Counted from the stretch's first letter, positions 31,125 to 42,091 are shown. The stretch is DNA of 64,000 nucleotides from Flectonema sp. DT1601 (GCA_964019425.1 OZ025813.1:806001-870000); one strand, 5' to 3'. The notes: generated from the sequence alone by a model not told the origin. Numbers and translations are program-made.

Positions 31125-33419
31125 ATGAGTTGGGTGTCAGCGTTCTCAGCATTCTCCCCAACCTCAGGAGCCGCCTCATCATTGAATAAGACCGATGCGA
31201 GCAGTCGTTCTTTATTTTCAGCATGTAGTGTTCAAAAGAGCCACACTAATAACTCATCAATGCCTGCGATGGATTCGTTCGCAAGAGGTGTTGCCAGAGT
31301 AGAAAGAAATTCCTTAATACCTAATATACCAAGTGTCAAAACACTTCCACAAAGACTTCAAGGGACATCTGCAAGACACAGCATTGAAGGGATTAAGAAA
31401 GCCACCAGTGTAATGCAGTATCCTGATACAGGTCAGTTGGTAGTACCGAATGATAAGTTTGGTCTTATCCCAAGACCTCCGTCTTGCGATTATAATCAAA
31501 GTAGTAAAACAAGCTCGTTTAATCTTCTTAGTTCTCGTCTTCGTCTTTTTCAGCAGGCCTGGGAGTACTTTGCGCACCTACATGATGAAGAAGGCCGTGA
31601 CGATTTTGTACTAAAATTGACTCTCGCTGACGATATTATATGGCAAGCTAAATCGAGTGATATTCGAACCCACAAACAGAAATTACAACATGCACCTGAA
31701 GAACTATTTTTAGACAATGTAGAAAAACATAATCATCACTTAGTATCGTCGAAAGCTTTTAAGAAAGCGTTAAAGCACGTTACTTCAAAAAACCAACATT
31801 CAGAAGAAACTTTAATCTCAGTTCGTAGAGAGCTTGATTCCCACGTTGACGGAACAATATACAAATCATTACTTCGAGAGAAGAATTCTGCTAAAACTGA
31901 AGCACAACTATGCAAGCACAGGTTAAATGAATTAGTCAGACTCTCTGAACGAATCGGCGCACAGCTTCGAACAAGTGAAGAGAAATCTGATAAAGCTGTT
32001 GTCACTCTCAAATGTTTTCAAAAGAAAATTGAGACAGAACGCGTATCTCACCGTGAAGCTTTAAAGCTGAACAAAACACTACTCACCAGCCTTGATGAGA
32101 GTAATCGACTACTTGAACAGAAGGATCAACGAGTACAATTCTTAACCAAAGTGCTCGATAAAAGCAGGGAAAAGAATCGAATCTTGGAAGGAGAACGTAC
32201 GATTCTCACCAAAAATTGTGAACAAAGCACGTTCTTACTGATGTCTGAGTTCTATGAAAAATTTAAAATACTCGAAGTTGAAGATGTTGACGAAGAAGAA
32301 AACACGAACTTGAAAATGGGGATCAGACCGTACTTACGTGGAATGGGCTACAGCAGTTCTGTTCCAGTGTTTTTAAAATGCAGTGGGAGGGTTCGCAATC
32401 TTTGTCTTAGCAAGGGAATAGTTGAACGAATAGTTCAAGAGGTATGGGTCTCAAGATACATTTTATCAGTCAGCCATCAAGAACTTCCAGAAGTTGGAAG
32501 AGACCTAAACGTTGGTGGAAAAGCAGCAGCTGTAGCACTACAAGCCGCAACCAGAGATCAAAAATATGATGCTAACGATTATGGTCATATTGTTCACAGG
32601 GATTTACACGGAGAGCGATTTCATTCATTTTTTAATTCATATTTGGAAGAGAGATGGGAGAACAAACTCGAATGGGCATACAGCATCGTTGACGCCCTTG
32701 AGAGATTCGCATACGACGCTGACTTGGAACTCTTCAGCGAAGTCTTAAAAGGCAACCTACCTGAAGAAGTCTTTCTTGACCAACACGTTATGATCCATAA
32801 GTTTAAAAGTCAATTAAATGTCACAGACGACCCAACTGCGGAAGAAGCAGAAGAAGACGACTCTCCAACTCATCGATACTCAGACGTCGATAAAAAGAAG
32901 AACCCAGATATTGATCTTTTGTCAGTTGGTGTAATCGAACAAGAGGTTAGAAAATATTTTGGAAATAAATCCGAAGAAGTCATTAAGTCGTTGGGAGTCT
33001 GTCTCAGACGTGATACTGCTTTTCTTCTCAAAGAGAATGAAGACTTGATAACTGAAAGCACGCTTGTAGCTTGGTTAGACCTTTTTAAAGAAGACAAAGA
33101 AGGCAATCAAATGTCCTTCATTGAAGCTATTAGAGACCAACATCTCGAGGAAGTAGCAACCTATATGACTCAACTACAAGACAGCATTGAGAGTGTTTCA
33201 AAAGATGGAAAGTGTTGTATGCGAGACCTCCGAAGGGAAGTCCTCACTCTCGATCCTTCAAAGCCATCCGAAGATATCGATCAGTGGATTAATATTATAA
33301 CGGATAATCCTCCTTCTCAAAAAATAAAAAAATGGGATAAACAATATGACACTTCACTGTTACTAATGGGGGCGAAGAGTGTACTGCAAAGAAGATATGG
33401 TCCCTGCAGGCTTAAGTAG
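31125..33419 (+). CDS. Large coiled-coil protein, possibly axonemal
   Basis: 764 residues from the preferred start MSWVSAF (772 from 31101). The N-terminal 130 residues are Ser-rich and basic. From about 150 to 390 the chain is strongly helical with heptad-like Leu and many Lys/Glu, for example LLEQKDQRVQFLTK. About residue 410 the pattern changes to a compact block (RPYLRGMGYSSSVPVFLKC, then GRVRNLCLSKG) that reminds me of a conserved segment in ciliary coiled-coil proteins such as TSNAXIP1, though I cannot confirm it. An acidic linker and a further helical domain with an EF-hand-like organisation follow. Probably a flagellar or cytoskeletal structural protein; precise identity unknown. Confidence 0.7.
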   Translation: MSWVSAFSAFSPTSGAASSLNKTDASSRSLFSACSVQKSHTNNSSMPAMDSFARGVARVERNSLIPNIPSVKTLPQRLQGTSARHSIEGIKKATSVMQYPDTGQLVVPNDKFGLIPRPPSCDYNQSSKTSSFNLLSSRLRLFQQAWEYFAHLHDEEGRDDFVLKLTLADDIIWQAKSSDIRTHKQKLQHAPEELFLDNVEKHNHHLVSSKAFKKALKHVTSKNQHSEETLISVRRELDSHVDGTIYKSLLREKNSAKTEAQLCKHRLNELVRLSERIGAQLRTSEEKSDKAVVTLKCFQKKIETERVSHREALKLNKTLLTSLDESNRLLEQKDQRVQFLTKVLDKSREKNRILEGERTILTKNCEQSTFLLMSEFYEKFKILEVEDVDEEENTNLKMGIRPYLRGMGYSSSVPVFLKCSGRVRNLCLSKGIVERIVQEVWVSRYILSVSHQELPEVGRDLNVGGKAAAVALQAATRDQKYDANDYGHIVHRDLHGERFHSFFNSYLEERWENKLEWAYSIVDALERFAYDADLELFSEVLKGNLPEEVFLDQHVMIHKFKSQLNVTDDPTAEEAEEDDSPTHRYSDVDKKKNPDIDLLSVGVIEQEVRKYFGNKSEEVIKSLGVCLRRDTAFLLKENEDLITESTLVAWLDLFKEDKEGNQMSFIEAIRDQHLEEVATYMTQLQDSIESVSKDGKCCMRDLRREVLTLDPSKPSEDIDQWINIITDNPPSQKIKKWDKQYDTSLLLMGAKSVLQRRYGPCRLK

Positions 33420-33670
33420 CTTTTCAATTCATTTACACGATGTTAAATAGTCATTACCATGATCACTTTACGCTGTTCGATGGCTTACTTGGTTATTACA
33501 GTATTCGTTACAGCCTTTCTATTTCAGAAGGATATATAATGGAAATGTTTCGTGTGATGGGTTCGTGATGTCGGCAAATAGCCACGTAGATATTGAATCA
33601 GTTAGTAACTGAACTGTTGCTCAGTCAGTACTTCTGTTTTATCTTTAATTTAATATAAAATATTTTCTCT

Positions 33671-33677
33671 TCTCCAG
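33671..33677 (+). promoter_or_regulatory. Acceptor giving a four-base leader for the ABC transporter
   Basis: TCTCCAG follows ATTTTCTCT and ends only four bases before the start codon at 33682. If this is a trans-splice site, the 5' UTR beyond the spliced leader would be TTTT. Confidence 0.5.
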
Positions 33678-33681
33678 TTTT

Positions 33682-36600
33682 ATGAATCCGAAATCCTGTA
33701 CGGACCCGTATCACGAAAGTGATGATGAAAGTGACGTCTCACGAGATGATGAAATGCCGTCATGGATGATGTACGAAAAAGATGAAGAACTTGAAAGGAA
33801 ATACGAAGGAGTAGATCCAGATGATGCTGGGTTAGTGTCAAGACTATTCATGTGGTGGATGACTCCATTAGTAATCAGAGGTCTCACCAGGGATGATCCT
33901 CTGGAGGGTGGACAAGTACCTCAACTTCCTGGTAGGTATCGGACTGAGGTAGTTGCTCCACGTGCCAAAGAATCGTGGGAACGAGAGATGAAAAATGCCG
34001 AAGCTGAAAATCGAAAACCCAGCTTAGTGTGGGTCCTCGCTGACTTGTGGTCATCTGAATTGAAAATCGGTCTTGCCTGGGCATTGCTTCAAGGATTGGC
34101 GAGTACCGTTGCAAAGCCTTATTTTCTACTGAAATTAATTGACGAAATCAACGATGGCAACACCGACAGCGCCTCCTACTATCTTCCAATTCTCGTACTC
34201 GCACTACTAATTGAAGGGATATCAACTAGCACTAGCAGACAGTATTTTACAGATCGTTTTGGTTCGGCTTTTTTATCAACGGCGAGTACGTTATTGCAAT
34301 CAAAGGCTCACAGAGTTGTTACCACTACTGGGATTAATGAAAGACCCCTTTTAGGTACCGACATCTTTAAGACTTACGAGTCTTTCAAGCAGCTTGCAAT
34401 GGCTCCGATGTCGTTGTCGTCGTTGGCTGGTGGTATTGTGATGTTGTTTTTTACAATTGGTTGGACTTGTGTTTTCGGGTTTATTGTAATTGTTGTGGTT
34501 CTCGCGATCACTACAAAACTCGCTCACTTGACAACAATCGTTGAACACCACGCCCTGAACGGAGCCGATGAACGTATTGCTATTGCGACTAGAATTATTG
34601 AGGGAATCAAAGCAATAAAATATTCCGCGTGGGAGCCTCAATTTCTATCTGCTGTCAACGAAAGCCGTGATGAAGAATGCGTTCACATCAAGCAGTTTAG
34701 ATTCTATCACATGGTATGCGTGCAATTGGGGAGATGTACTCCGATTCTTGCATCTTGTGCAACCTTCATTGCTTTCGGAGGTCTCGGTTTTGATCTCGAG
34801 GCATCAAGAGTATTCGCAGCCTTAACAATCTTCCAAGCTTTACGACTTGCACTTACTGCTATCCCCTCATCAATTTCTCTCATGGCTACTTTTTTTGTTG
34901 CAATGGACAGGTTGAGTACGTATTTGAGTTGCCCTGAAGTTCAAGTCCGCGACTCGACCACAAAGAATGGTGCTGAGTTCAATGAGGGTTCAATCTTTAC
35001 CTGGGAAATACCGACATCGGATAGCAAGAAAAAATCTAAAAAAAATGAACAAAGTGACAATGCCTTCAGCCTATCCATTCCAAACGAACTTACAATAAGT
35101 AAAGGAGAGGTCACGGCGATTGTTGGAAAAGTTGGAAGTGGAAAGACGAGTATGCTCTCAGCTCTTTTAGGTGACATGCCTTGCAGAACAGGAAAAGTGT
35201 TAGTAAATAAGGATGTTGGTTATGTTCCACAAAGATCATTTGTTGTATCTGGTCATATCAGAGATAATATTTTAATGGGCAGAAAGCTAAACAACAAAAG
35301 ACTAATTGAATGTATTAAAGCATCAGCTCTTGACGTAGATCTACAAACATTACCAGCGGGAATTGAAACAGCTATTGGTGAAAGAGGCATAACACTCTCT
35401 GGAGGACAACAACACAGATTATGTATCGCAAGAGCACTCTATGGAAGACCACAGCTACTCGCATTAGACGATCCTCTTGCAGCTGTTGACAGTACTGTTG
35501 CGTCAACAGTATTTGGTTCTTTAAAGCGGTACTCCAGAAAGTATAACATCTCTGTGGTGTTGGTTATGAATCAACTTCATTTCATTCCGGAAGCCGATAA
35601 AATCATATTCCTCAAAGAAGGAATTGTCAGCAACACTGGCAGCTACAAAACTCTCATTCAAGATCCGGCTTCTGAGTTTTCACAATTCTACAGAGACGGT
35701 GAGTTCTCAACCAAGTATTCGACTTCCCTCGATGATGTGCCAAAAGAGTCATCTCCATCGAAGGACGTTCAAATTAGTATGGAGAAATCAACTGTAGAAG
35801 AACAACAGACAAGTGCTAAATTGTTTAAAACAGAACTTAAAGAAGAAGGAGAAATCCGTGAAGGGTTAACAAAGGAATATGTCAAAGCGATGGGATACAC
35901 GAATCTGATACTAGGAATGTCATTTTGTGCTTCAGCGTATGGTTTTATGGGATTTGGTGATCGATGGCTATCAATTTGGATTGAAAACTACGATGACTAC
36001 TTAGATAATCGTTACACTAATTTCACAACCGCCAAACCAGACTTGGTTCTTTACAGTACCGTTTATGCATCTGCCTGTGTCTGTATGGTTATTTGTTTGA
36101 TTCTAAGCAGCACTTTCTTCGGTAGAGGAACCACCAGAGCCTCAGCCACACTTCATCACCAAGTCATGAGAAAACTATTATACGCTCCGTTATCTTGGCA
36201 TCAGGAGACCCCCAGTGGTCGAATTGTTTCCAGACTAAGCAGTGACATGTCGGTGGTCGATAATTTCTTAGCTCAGTTCATCGAGCATTGCGCTAACTTC
36301 TTCTGGACTATTATAATTCTATTTGTTGTAATGATTATTGTTGTTCCTCCAGTGTTAGCAGTGTTGTTTGTGACTACTATTGTTTATATTATTCAGACCA
36401 AGGCTGCTGATAGCACTAATCGAGACTTGAAAAGACTCGCAAACAATTCTATGGGTCCCGTCTTAACTGCCGTATCTGAAACAATTCATGGACAGGGAAG
36501 AACTTTATTACGTAGCATGCACTTGGTCGATTCCAGTGAATCACTTTTTGGAGAAAAAGTCAACGCTCTCAACCGTTATAACTTTGTGTCGTCTGAGGTG

Positions 36601-37638
36601 ATTGCATGGCAGAATTTTTGGTGCTACTTCTTAGCATCTCTTATTTCAATTGCTGCAGCGACTTACATGATCTGGGGGCCTCAAAGCTTCACTACCAGTG
36701 AGTTAGGTCTCGCTTTGACATATTGCTTTTTACTTCCATACTTTCTGTTATATTTCTCATTCACTTTTTCTATCTTACGTCTGACCATGACGTCTCTAGA
36801 ACGACTTCAGCAATATAACACTGACGAGCTTCCTCAAGAAACGGAATATGCCGAAGGCTATGATGACAAATCAGCTGAATTAAACATGGTTATGTCCTCT
36901 GATTGGCCTCAGAAAGGTGAGATTAGGTTTAATAAAACAACATTGATATACCGTCCTGGATTACCACCTGCTCTTAAGGGAGTTAGTTTTACTGTGAAAG
37001 GAGGTGAAAAGGTTGGGGTTGTTGGAAGGACGGGAGCAGGAAAATCATCTTTGTTAGTAGTTTTATTTAGACTTGTTGATCACAGTGAAGGTGATATCAC
37101 TATTGATGGGGTTTCAATTTCAGGTGTGAAGTTGGCTGATCTCCGTAGCAAATTCGGTATCATTCCGCAAGAGCCACTATTAATGACAGGAACTATTAGA
37201 CAGAATCTCGATCCTTTTAATAATCACAGCGACAAAGAGATTCTTGAAGCAATCAACAGAGTTGGTCTCACAAAAATTACACTTAATCAAGAAGTCGGAA
37301 GCGATGCTGACAACCTATCATCAGGACAACGTCAACTAATATCAGTCGCTAGGATTATGCTTCGTAACGTTAAAATTATTATCATGGATGAACCAACATC
37401 AAGTATTGATCCAGTGACAGACGCCTTAGTTCAAAAAACAGTTCGAGATGTCTTCAGTGATTGCACTGTAATAACAATAGCACATCGTCTTCATACGGTA
37501 ATCGACAGCAATCATATTATAGTGATGAATGCAGGTAATATTTCAGAAGAAGGAACTCCAAAAACTCTACTCGACAATCCAGACTCTCACCTTTCTCGTA
37601 TGGTCAACGATTTGGATAGAAGTACACATCAAGGCTGA
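33682..37638 (+). CDS. ABC transporter, subfamily C (MRP/CFTR type)
   Basis: 1318 residues, one exon, with the layout TMD1-NBD1-TMD2-NBD2 and no extra N-terminal TMD0. The N-terminal motif SRLFMWWMTPLVIRG is typical of ABCC proteins. NBD1: Walker A GKVGSGKT (482-489), signature LSGGQ (572-576), Walker B LLALDD (592-597). NBD2: Walker A GRTGAGKSS (1115-1123), signature LSSGQ (1212-1216), Walker B IMDE (1234-1237), H-switch His1268 in IAHRLHT; its Q-loop block PQEPLLMTGTIRQNLDP is the ABCC signature. NBD1 has Asp597 instead of the catalytic Glu, usual in ABCC, and Asn630 where the H-switch His normally stands, so only the NBD2-side site should hydrolyse ATP. Likely exporter of conjugated organic anions at the plasma or vacuolar membrane. 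Confidence 0.93.
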   Translation: MNPKSCTDPYHESDDESDVSRDDEMPSWMMYEKDEELERKYEGVDPDDAGLVSRLFMWWMTPLVIRGLTRDDPLEGGQVPQLPGRYRTEVVAPRAKESWEREMKNAEAENRKPSLVWVLADLWSSELKIGLAWALLQGLASTVAKPYFLLKLIDEINDGNTDSASYYLPILVLALLIEGISTSTSRQYFTDRFGSAFLSTASTLLQSKAHRVVTTTGINERPLLGTDIFKTYESFKQLAMAPMSLSSLAGGIVMLFFTIGWTCVFGFIVIVVVLAITTKLAHLTTIVEHHALNGADERIAIATRIIEGIKAIKYSAWEPQFLSAVNESRDEECVHIKQFRFYHMVCVQLGRCTPILASCATFIAFGGLGFDLEASRVFAALTIFQALRLALTAIPSSISLMATFFVAMDRLSTYLSCPEVQVRDSTTKNGAEFNEGSIFTWEIPTSDSKKKSKKNEQSDNAFSLSIPNELTISKGEVTAIVGKVGSGKTSMLSALLGDMPCRTGKVLVNKDVGYVPQRSFVVSGHIRDNILMGRKLNNKRLIECIKASALDVDLQTLPAGIETAIGERGITLSGGQQHRLCIARALYGRPQLLALDDPLAAVDSTVASTVFGSLKRYSRKYNISVVLVMNQLHFIPEADKIIFLKEGIVSNTGSYKTLIQDPASEFSQFYRDGEFSTKYSTSLDDVPKESSPSKDVQISMEKSTVEEQQTSAKLFKTELKEEGEIREGLTKEYVKAMGYTNLILGMSFCASAYGFMGFGDRWLSIWIENYDDYLDNRYTNFTTAKPDLVLYSTVYASACVCMVICLILSSTFFGRGTTRASATLHHQVMRKLLYAPLSWHQETPSGRIVSRLSSDMSVVDNFLAQFIEHCANFFWTIIILFVVMIIVVPPVLAVLFVTTIVYIIQTKAADSTNRDLKRLANNSMGPVLTAVSETIHGQGRTLLRSMHLVDSSESLFGEKVNALNRYNFVSSEVIAWQNFWCYFLASLISIAAATYMIWGPQSFTTSELGLALTYCFLLPYFLLYFSFTFSILRLTMTSLERLQQYNTDELPQETEYAEGYDDKSAELNMVMSSDWPQKGEIRFNKTTLIYRPGLPPALKGVSFTVKGGEKVGVVGRTGAGKSSLLVVLFRLVDHSEGDITIDGVSISGVKLADLRSKFGIIPQEPLLMTGTIRQNLDPFNNHSDKEILEAINRVGLTKITLNQEVGSDADNLSSGQRQLISVARIMLRNVKIIIMDEPTSSIDPVTDALVQKTVRDVFSDCTVITIAHRLHTVIDSNHIIVMNAGNISEEGTPKTLLDNPDSHLSRMVNDLDRSTHQG

Positions 37639-38618
37639 ACAATATTAAATTAATTGTCTGCTAGTCATGACTCACGCACGTTGAATAACACTTGTCTGTT
37701 TTGCTTTTTTTTTTGTTTTTTTTTGTGTTGCATTTGTAGTTGTCACCTTAAATGAAAAATACAATAAAGAGGTTTTCATAGCAGGGGAAATGAATGTATG
37801 CGTCTGTGAGTGTCTACGCGTTTAGTTAGTTGTTATTAACAAATTGAAATAATCGGCACTCGCTAGTGTTGTTTATATGCACAGGTAGAGGTAGACGTGT
37901 TTCGAATGAAAGTGACGCCGCTCAAAATCTTTTCTTATCAATTTTCAAGAGGAATAATCACATTCCCTGTTTTTCTTTTTGTTCTTCTTTTTTGTTCTTT
38001 TTCCCTGAATACTATTCTTATCTGTCTGTTGTTAGTTTAAAATGAGCGAAATAAAACGAATTTACAGTACCGTTTCGATGCGTGGCTTATCCTTTCTGTT
38101 GTGTCTTCTATTTGTGGCTGGTAACTCACCTTCAGATAGACCTGAGTGAAATATTTTTTGTGATGGCTGTATAATCTTATAGCTGACTAACTGCAATATA
38201 GCAGACCTGTGTGAATTTTCTTTTTTTTTTTAAAATCAGATGATTTGGTCTTTGATTCTCGTTTTGAGAGTTTGCAGTTTCCCTTTTTGTTCGATTCTCT
38301 CACTGTACTCAGTTGAGAATAAGCACCCGAATCACGTTTAACGAATCCCGGAGATGCCCACCGAAATAATAATTATTTTTTTTTCTTTTTAAGTTGCAAA
38401 ATTAATGCAAAATTGTAACGGCATAGTCACATACGCACTATCAAAAACTCAACCACAAAGCTAACACTCACAGGGAACCAAATAGTACTGTGACATTACT
38501 TTACAATAGTATTTTTCTGTTATGAGAATTTTTTATTTGTTTTTTTTTTTTTTTTTTCTCCAATTGGTTCTTGTCTAATCTGGCATACTGATTTCAGTGC
38601 AGAAGAAAAAAAAAAAAA
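37639..38618. other. Intergenic upstream of the foldback element
   Basis: No gene or stable repeat recognised. T run at about 38540-38557; the last 13 bases (38606-38618) are an A run abutting the element. Confidence 0.5.
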
Positions 38619-38785
38619 GGGAAAACCTCTAATTCCACGTAAATGTTACTGAAATGTCCGATCTCAACATGAAAGTTTCCGAAACGGACAGCTCCACACA
38701 AAAAAGTTTCCGAAATGGACAGCTCCACACAAAATAGTTTCCGAAATGGACAGCTCCACACACGAAAGTTTCCGAAATGGACAGC
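38619..38785 (+). repeat. Left arm of the foldback-like element
   Basis: Four tandem units; the outermost has AAACGGACAGC where the others have AAATGGACAGC. The right arm has its single C variant in the second-innermost unit instead, so the arms have diverged slightly or exchanged units. Confidence 0.8.
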
Positions 38786-39848
38786 AAAAAAAAAAAATTT
38801 TTTTTGTTGGCAAAATGAATTTTTTTTTTTTTTTTTTCTCCGTTGCCTGCACCCAAAAAAACTTTTCGCTAGTGAACAACTTTTTTTTTCCCGTATAAAA
38901 TTGCTATGGTAGGTAATTTCATTTTCGCTGTTCAGTAAACGGAAAGGTTTTTCTTTCGCTATTCACTGAAAGTGATATTCGGATTTTTCGCTGTTCGGTA
39001 AGAAAACAAGGTTTTTCTTCGTTCCCAAATACACCGGGATGGCCGAGATGGGTTGGTTCTCAATGAGGGAAGGAGTAATTTAAGGTAAAGCAAGTGCTGT
39101 AATTACAACTAATACGTGCAGGGCCTGAATCAACCTCTTAGTACTCCTTCAACAGGTGACATAATAATATATACTAGTAGCTCGCTAATCAAGTGAAAGT
39201 CAGTAGCGGAGTAGTTCGGCTGATTGAATCTTTAGAAAAGTGTTCCGTGGGCTACTTTCACAGAAACTCCGAGAGGACAGTACTGTGTGGCTCAGTGAGG
39301 TGATCTCAGACTTGAGAACACTAAATGGTTTCGCCACTCCACAGCTATTCATGTCAAGCCCTAGGCCGCTGATCATGTATACTTGGTTTTTGCGCTCTCA
39401 TACCTCATCTTGGTTGGTACGACGTGTAGCGGAGACTTGTCTCTGCGTAGGTGACCCGGCCCTGCACACATACCGAGCTGTATCACTCTTCTAAAGATTC
39501 ATGATGTTGGATTTCTCTTGTCTCCTATCTGACGCTTGTGATGCACCTCTAGTATTTTAATACACTCTGAATTCTCATGGTTGTATGAGCTGACAAGTCG
39601 GGACAAGTGTCTCTACCCGAAATTCGTCCATCCCTATACCTGGCCCTGCACACATACCGAGCTATGCCGATCCAGGGGCGCAGTCAGGCCTAGCCCCAGG
39701 TCACACAGGTTCGGTGTATTTCACTCATCTCGTCGGATGGCCTTGCCTTATGTAGGAAAAAAAATTTTTTTTGGGAGAAAAAAAAATCCCCATGACTTTG
39801 GGCGACCCCGAAATGCACTGGCAGTAAGCTATAAAAAAAAAAAAAACA

Positions 39849-40015
39849 GCTGTCCATTTCGGAAACTTTCGTGTGTGGAGCTGTCCGTTTCGGAAACTAT
39901 TTTGTGTGGAGCTGTCCATTTCGGAAACTTTTTTGTGTGGAGCTGTCCATTTCGGAAACTTTCATGTTGAGATCGGACATTTCAGAAACTTTTTTGTGGA
40001 ATTATAGTTTTTCCC
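39849..40015 (-). repeat. Right arm of the foldback-like element
   Basis: Reverse complement of the left arm over its whole length. Differences are scattered substitutions, for example near the outer end (CTATAATTCCACAAAAAAG against CTCTAATTCCACGTAAATG). Confidence 0.8.
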
Positions 40016-41082
40016 AAAAAAAAAAAAAAAACTATCTTTTCTCGTGTGTTTCCATTTTAGGATTATGGTGTTTGATAAATGTGTTTTTTTTTTTTTTTTT
40101 TGTATTTTTTTTATCAACAATTAGTTGTTGGTTGTAACTAAGACAAGGCAATTAATTTTCCGTGTGCTTGCATAACCCCCTTTTATGATTCTTGTAAACC
40201 AAGAATTTCATATATGCATTTTGTATCCATTATCAAGGATTAAAATATGCGATAAATTAACTCTTTTTTATTGACTTCCTCCGGACAGCTGCTGCTTTTG
40301 ACTCGTCGCTGTGTTAGTTTAAAGAATCGGCACCTGTCTTTTTTAGTAACAATAAAAAGGCGAAGATGTTAAGCAAGCGCTGTGGAGTGTCAATTTTTTT
40401 CCCCCAATTTTTTTTTTGTTTGAAAAAAAAAAAAAAAAGAGAGTTTTTCGTTCTCTCTATTTTCTTTAAAGGAAAACTTACGTGTTTTTTGTGGAACAGC
40501 AGAGCAATGTGTTTTTATAACTTTTTGGTAGGTTTTCCCTTTTTTTTTTTTCAAATCTGAATGACGCCTCAAAATCTCAAGCAGGGAAATAAAAAATATA
40601 TAGGCGGATTTTATCCATCCCCTTTAACTAAATCATCTAGCTTGTGACAATGACCGAAATGAGAGTCGTTCTTTTACGTAATTCCTTCTATTGTTTGTTC
40701 TCATCTATAGCTAAGTGATTGCATAGGTGAGTTCATGACTACAAAGTATTATTTATTTTCTTTCCATCTGTGTTGTTCTTTGTAAACGAAGCAATTGTTG
40801 CTCAACTTGGAACCACGATACCATGAATGATGTGCTACGGCAATATATATTTATCTGAGTGTAAATTTATTAGTTCGGTAGGTTTGTTTTGCTCTCTCTT
40901 TTAACTTTACAACATCTTTCCGTTGTTTTTATTTTTTTTTTCCCGTCGGCACGGTTATGGCCATAAACTGACTGTCTTGCCTGATCATTTGTTTTCACTT
41001 CTTGCTGAGTGATATGGCTGTGTGCTGTCCAATTGCTGTGGTACTTTTATAAAGCTTTCAGTAAGCCCACAGTACAATTATA
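40016..41082. other. Intergenic
   Basis: Homopolymer runs (A at 40016-40032, T at 40084-40101, A near 40422-40438). No gene recognised. A GCTTTCAG acceptor-like site ends at 41061. Confidence 0.5.
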
Positions 41083-41397
41083 ATGCTTTGGACAACTGGG
41101 GGTGAACGATCCTCGAGGGGGGTTTCTGTTTCTGTTGTATGTGGGCATATGGCACACATGGTCGTATTATACAGTAAGATGCGGTATATAAAAAAAGACG
41201 ATTTTTTTATGTTTTTCACGTTCTCCCAATCCCGGATCATTTCTCTTTTATTTTCTTTAGTTGTTTTTCAACCTGTTAGCTTCTGGGCAAGGTGGGAGCT
41301 GGAAGTTGATCAAAGCTATAAAACTACAATCTTCGCGATTGGGTCCTTACTGATGCGGGCCCTCGTAGTCATCAGTTCTGTATTTTTGCTAACTTAA
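41083..41397 (+). CDS. Possible small membrane protein, 104 residues
   Basis: This is the longest open frame in the region that is not made of homopolymer codons. It starts 21 nt after a GCTTTCAG acceptor, and its leader ends ACAATTATAATG, as does that of the ubiquitin-like gene. The predicted chain has two hydrophobic stretches in the second half (IISLLFSLVVFQPVSF and AIGSLLMRALVVISSVFLL). No homologue is recognised and the composition is only weakly coding-like, so it may be chance. Confidence 0.25.
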   Translation: MLWTTGGERSSRGVSVSVVCGHMAHMVVLYSKMRYIKKDDFFMFFTFSQSRIISLLFSLVVFQPVSFWARWELEVDQSYKTTIFAIGSLLMRALVVISSVFLLT

Positions 41398-41652
41398 CTA
41401 ACTTTTTTATTTTTCTGAGGTACTGAAAAAAAGGGGAGGGGAGGGGGAAAAATAATGTTTATGATTATGATTATTTTTTTTTTTTTTCATCCCGAAAAAA
41501 AAAAAAAAAAAAAAAAAGATCTCATCCTTGTAATAAAACTGTTGGGAGGAGAACTCATAATAGAAAAAATTGGCCGCGTTAGTTAGTTTTATGACTTCAT
41601 CATCTTGTCACTAGTATTCAACTGGTTTATATGCGCCATTTCTGAACTTCTG

Positions 41653-41686
<34 letters not shown>

Positions 41687-42091
41687 GTTCATTTCCTTCA
41701 GCCAAAGAAACTTCCATTTCTAGCTGTCGATTTTTCGGATTTTCTTTTTTTTTCTTCTTCTTATTTTCTACTTCTTATTTCTCACTGCCTGCTCACCCTA
41801 CAGAGATTTTTTTGTATTGTGATTTTTGTTGAGGCTGCTGATATGTCCCGAAAACCCCCTCAAAACGAGTGTCTTCCACTACTAGTCTTGGGAAGACAAT
41901 ATAAATTGAATGAACTTATTAACAAAGGGTTTTGTAGTCGTAATGGTCATTTTCGGAACTTAGTATTTTTTCACATCTAAAAATCCATAGGTGTTCCTTA
42001 TCGTATTTTTTTTTTTTTTATAAAAAAAAAAACATTTTTGGAAAAAAAAAAAAAAAAATTATTTTTTTCGTTAAAATCAGTCCTTCCCAAC
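41398..42091. other. Intergenic
   Basis: T and A runs at 41474-41488, 41496-41517 and 41652-41682. The end contains the AAAATCAG acceptor (AG 42079-42080) that sets the start of the next gene. Confidence 0.5.

Larger units (their letters stand above)
38619..40015. mobile_element. Foldback-like DNA element with 167-bp inverted arms
   Basis: The left arm (38619-38785) and right arm (39849-40015) are inverted copies of equal length, each made of an outer part (GGGAAAA, then TAATTCCAC, then GTCCGATCTCAACATGAAAG) and four tandem units of about 30 bp built on AGTTTCCGAAATGGACAGC plus TCCACACAAAA. Both ends abut A runs (13 A on the left, 17 A on the right), which may be the target or its duplication. 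The 1.06-kb interior carries no transposase-like frame. It holds four TTTCGCT(A/G)TTC-type motifs near 38865-38990 and a 22-bp direct repeat (GGCCCTGCACACATACCGAG at about 39459 and 39643). Long arms built of short tandem units are the hallmark of foldback transposons, which are non-autonomous. Confidence 0.75.

Noticed and set aside
39030-39080. GGGATGGCCGAGATGG resembling a tRNA-Leu or -Ser 5' part
   Set aside because: No matching T arm or acceptor stem downstream.
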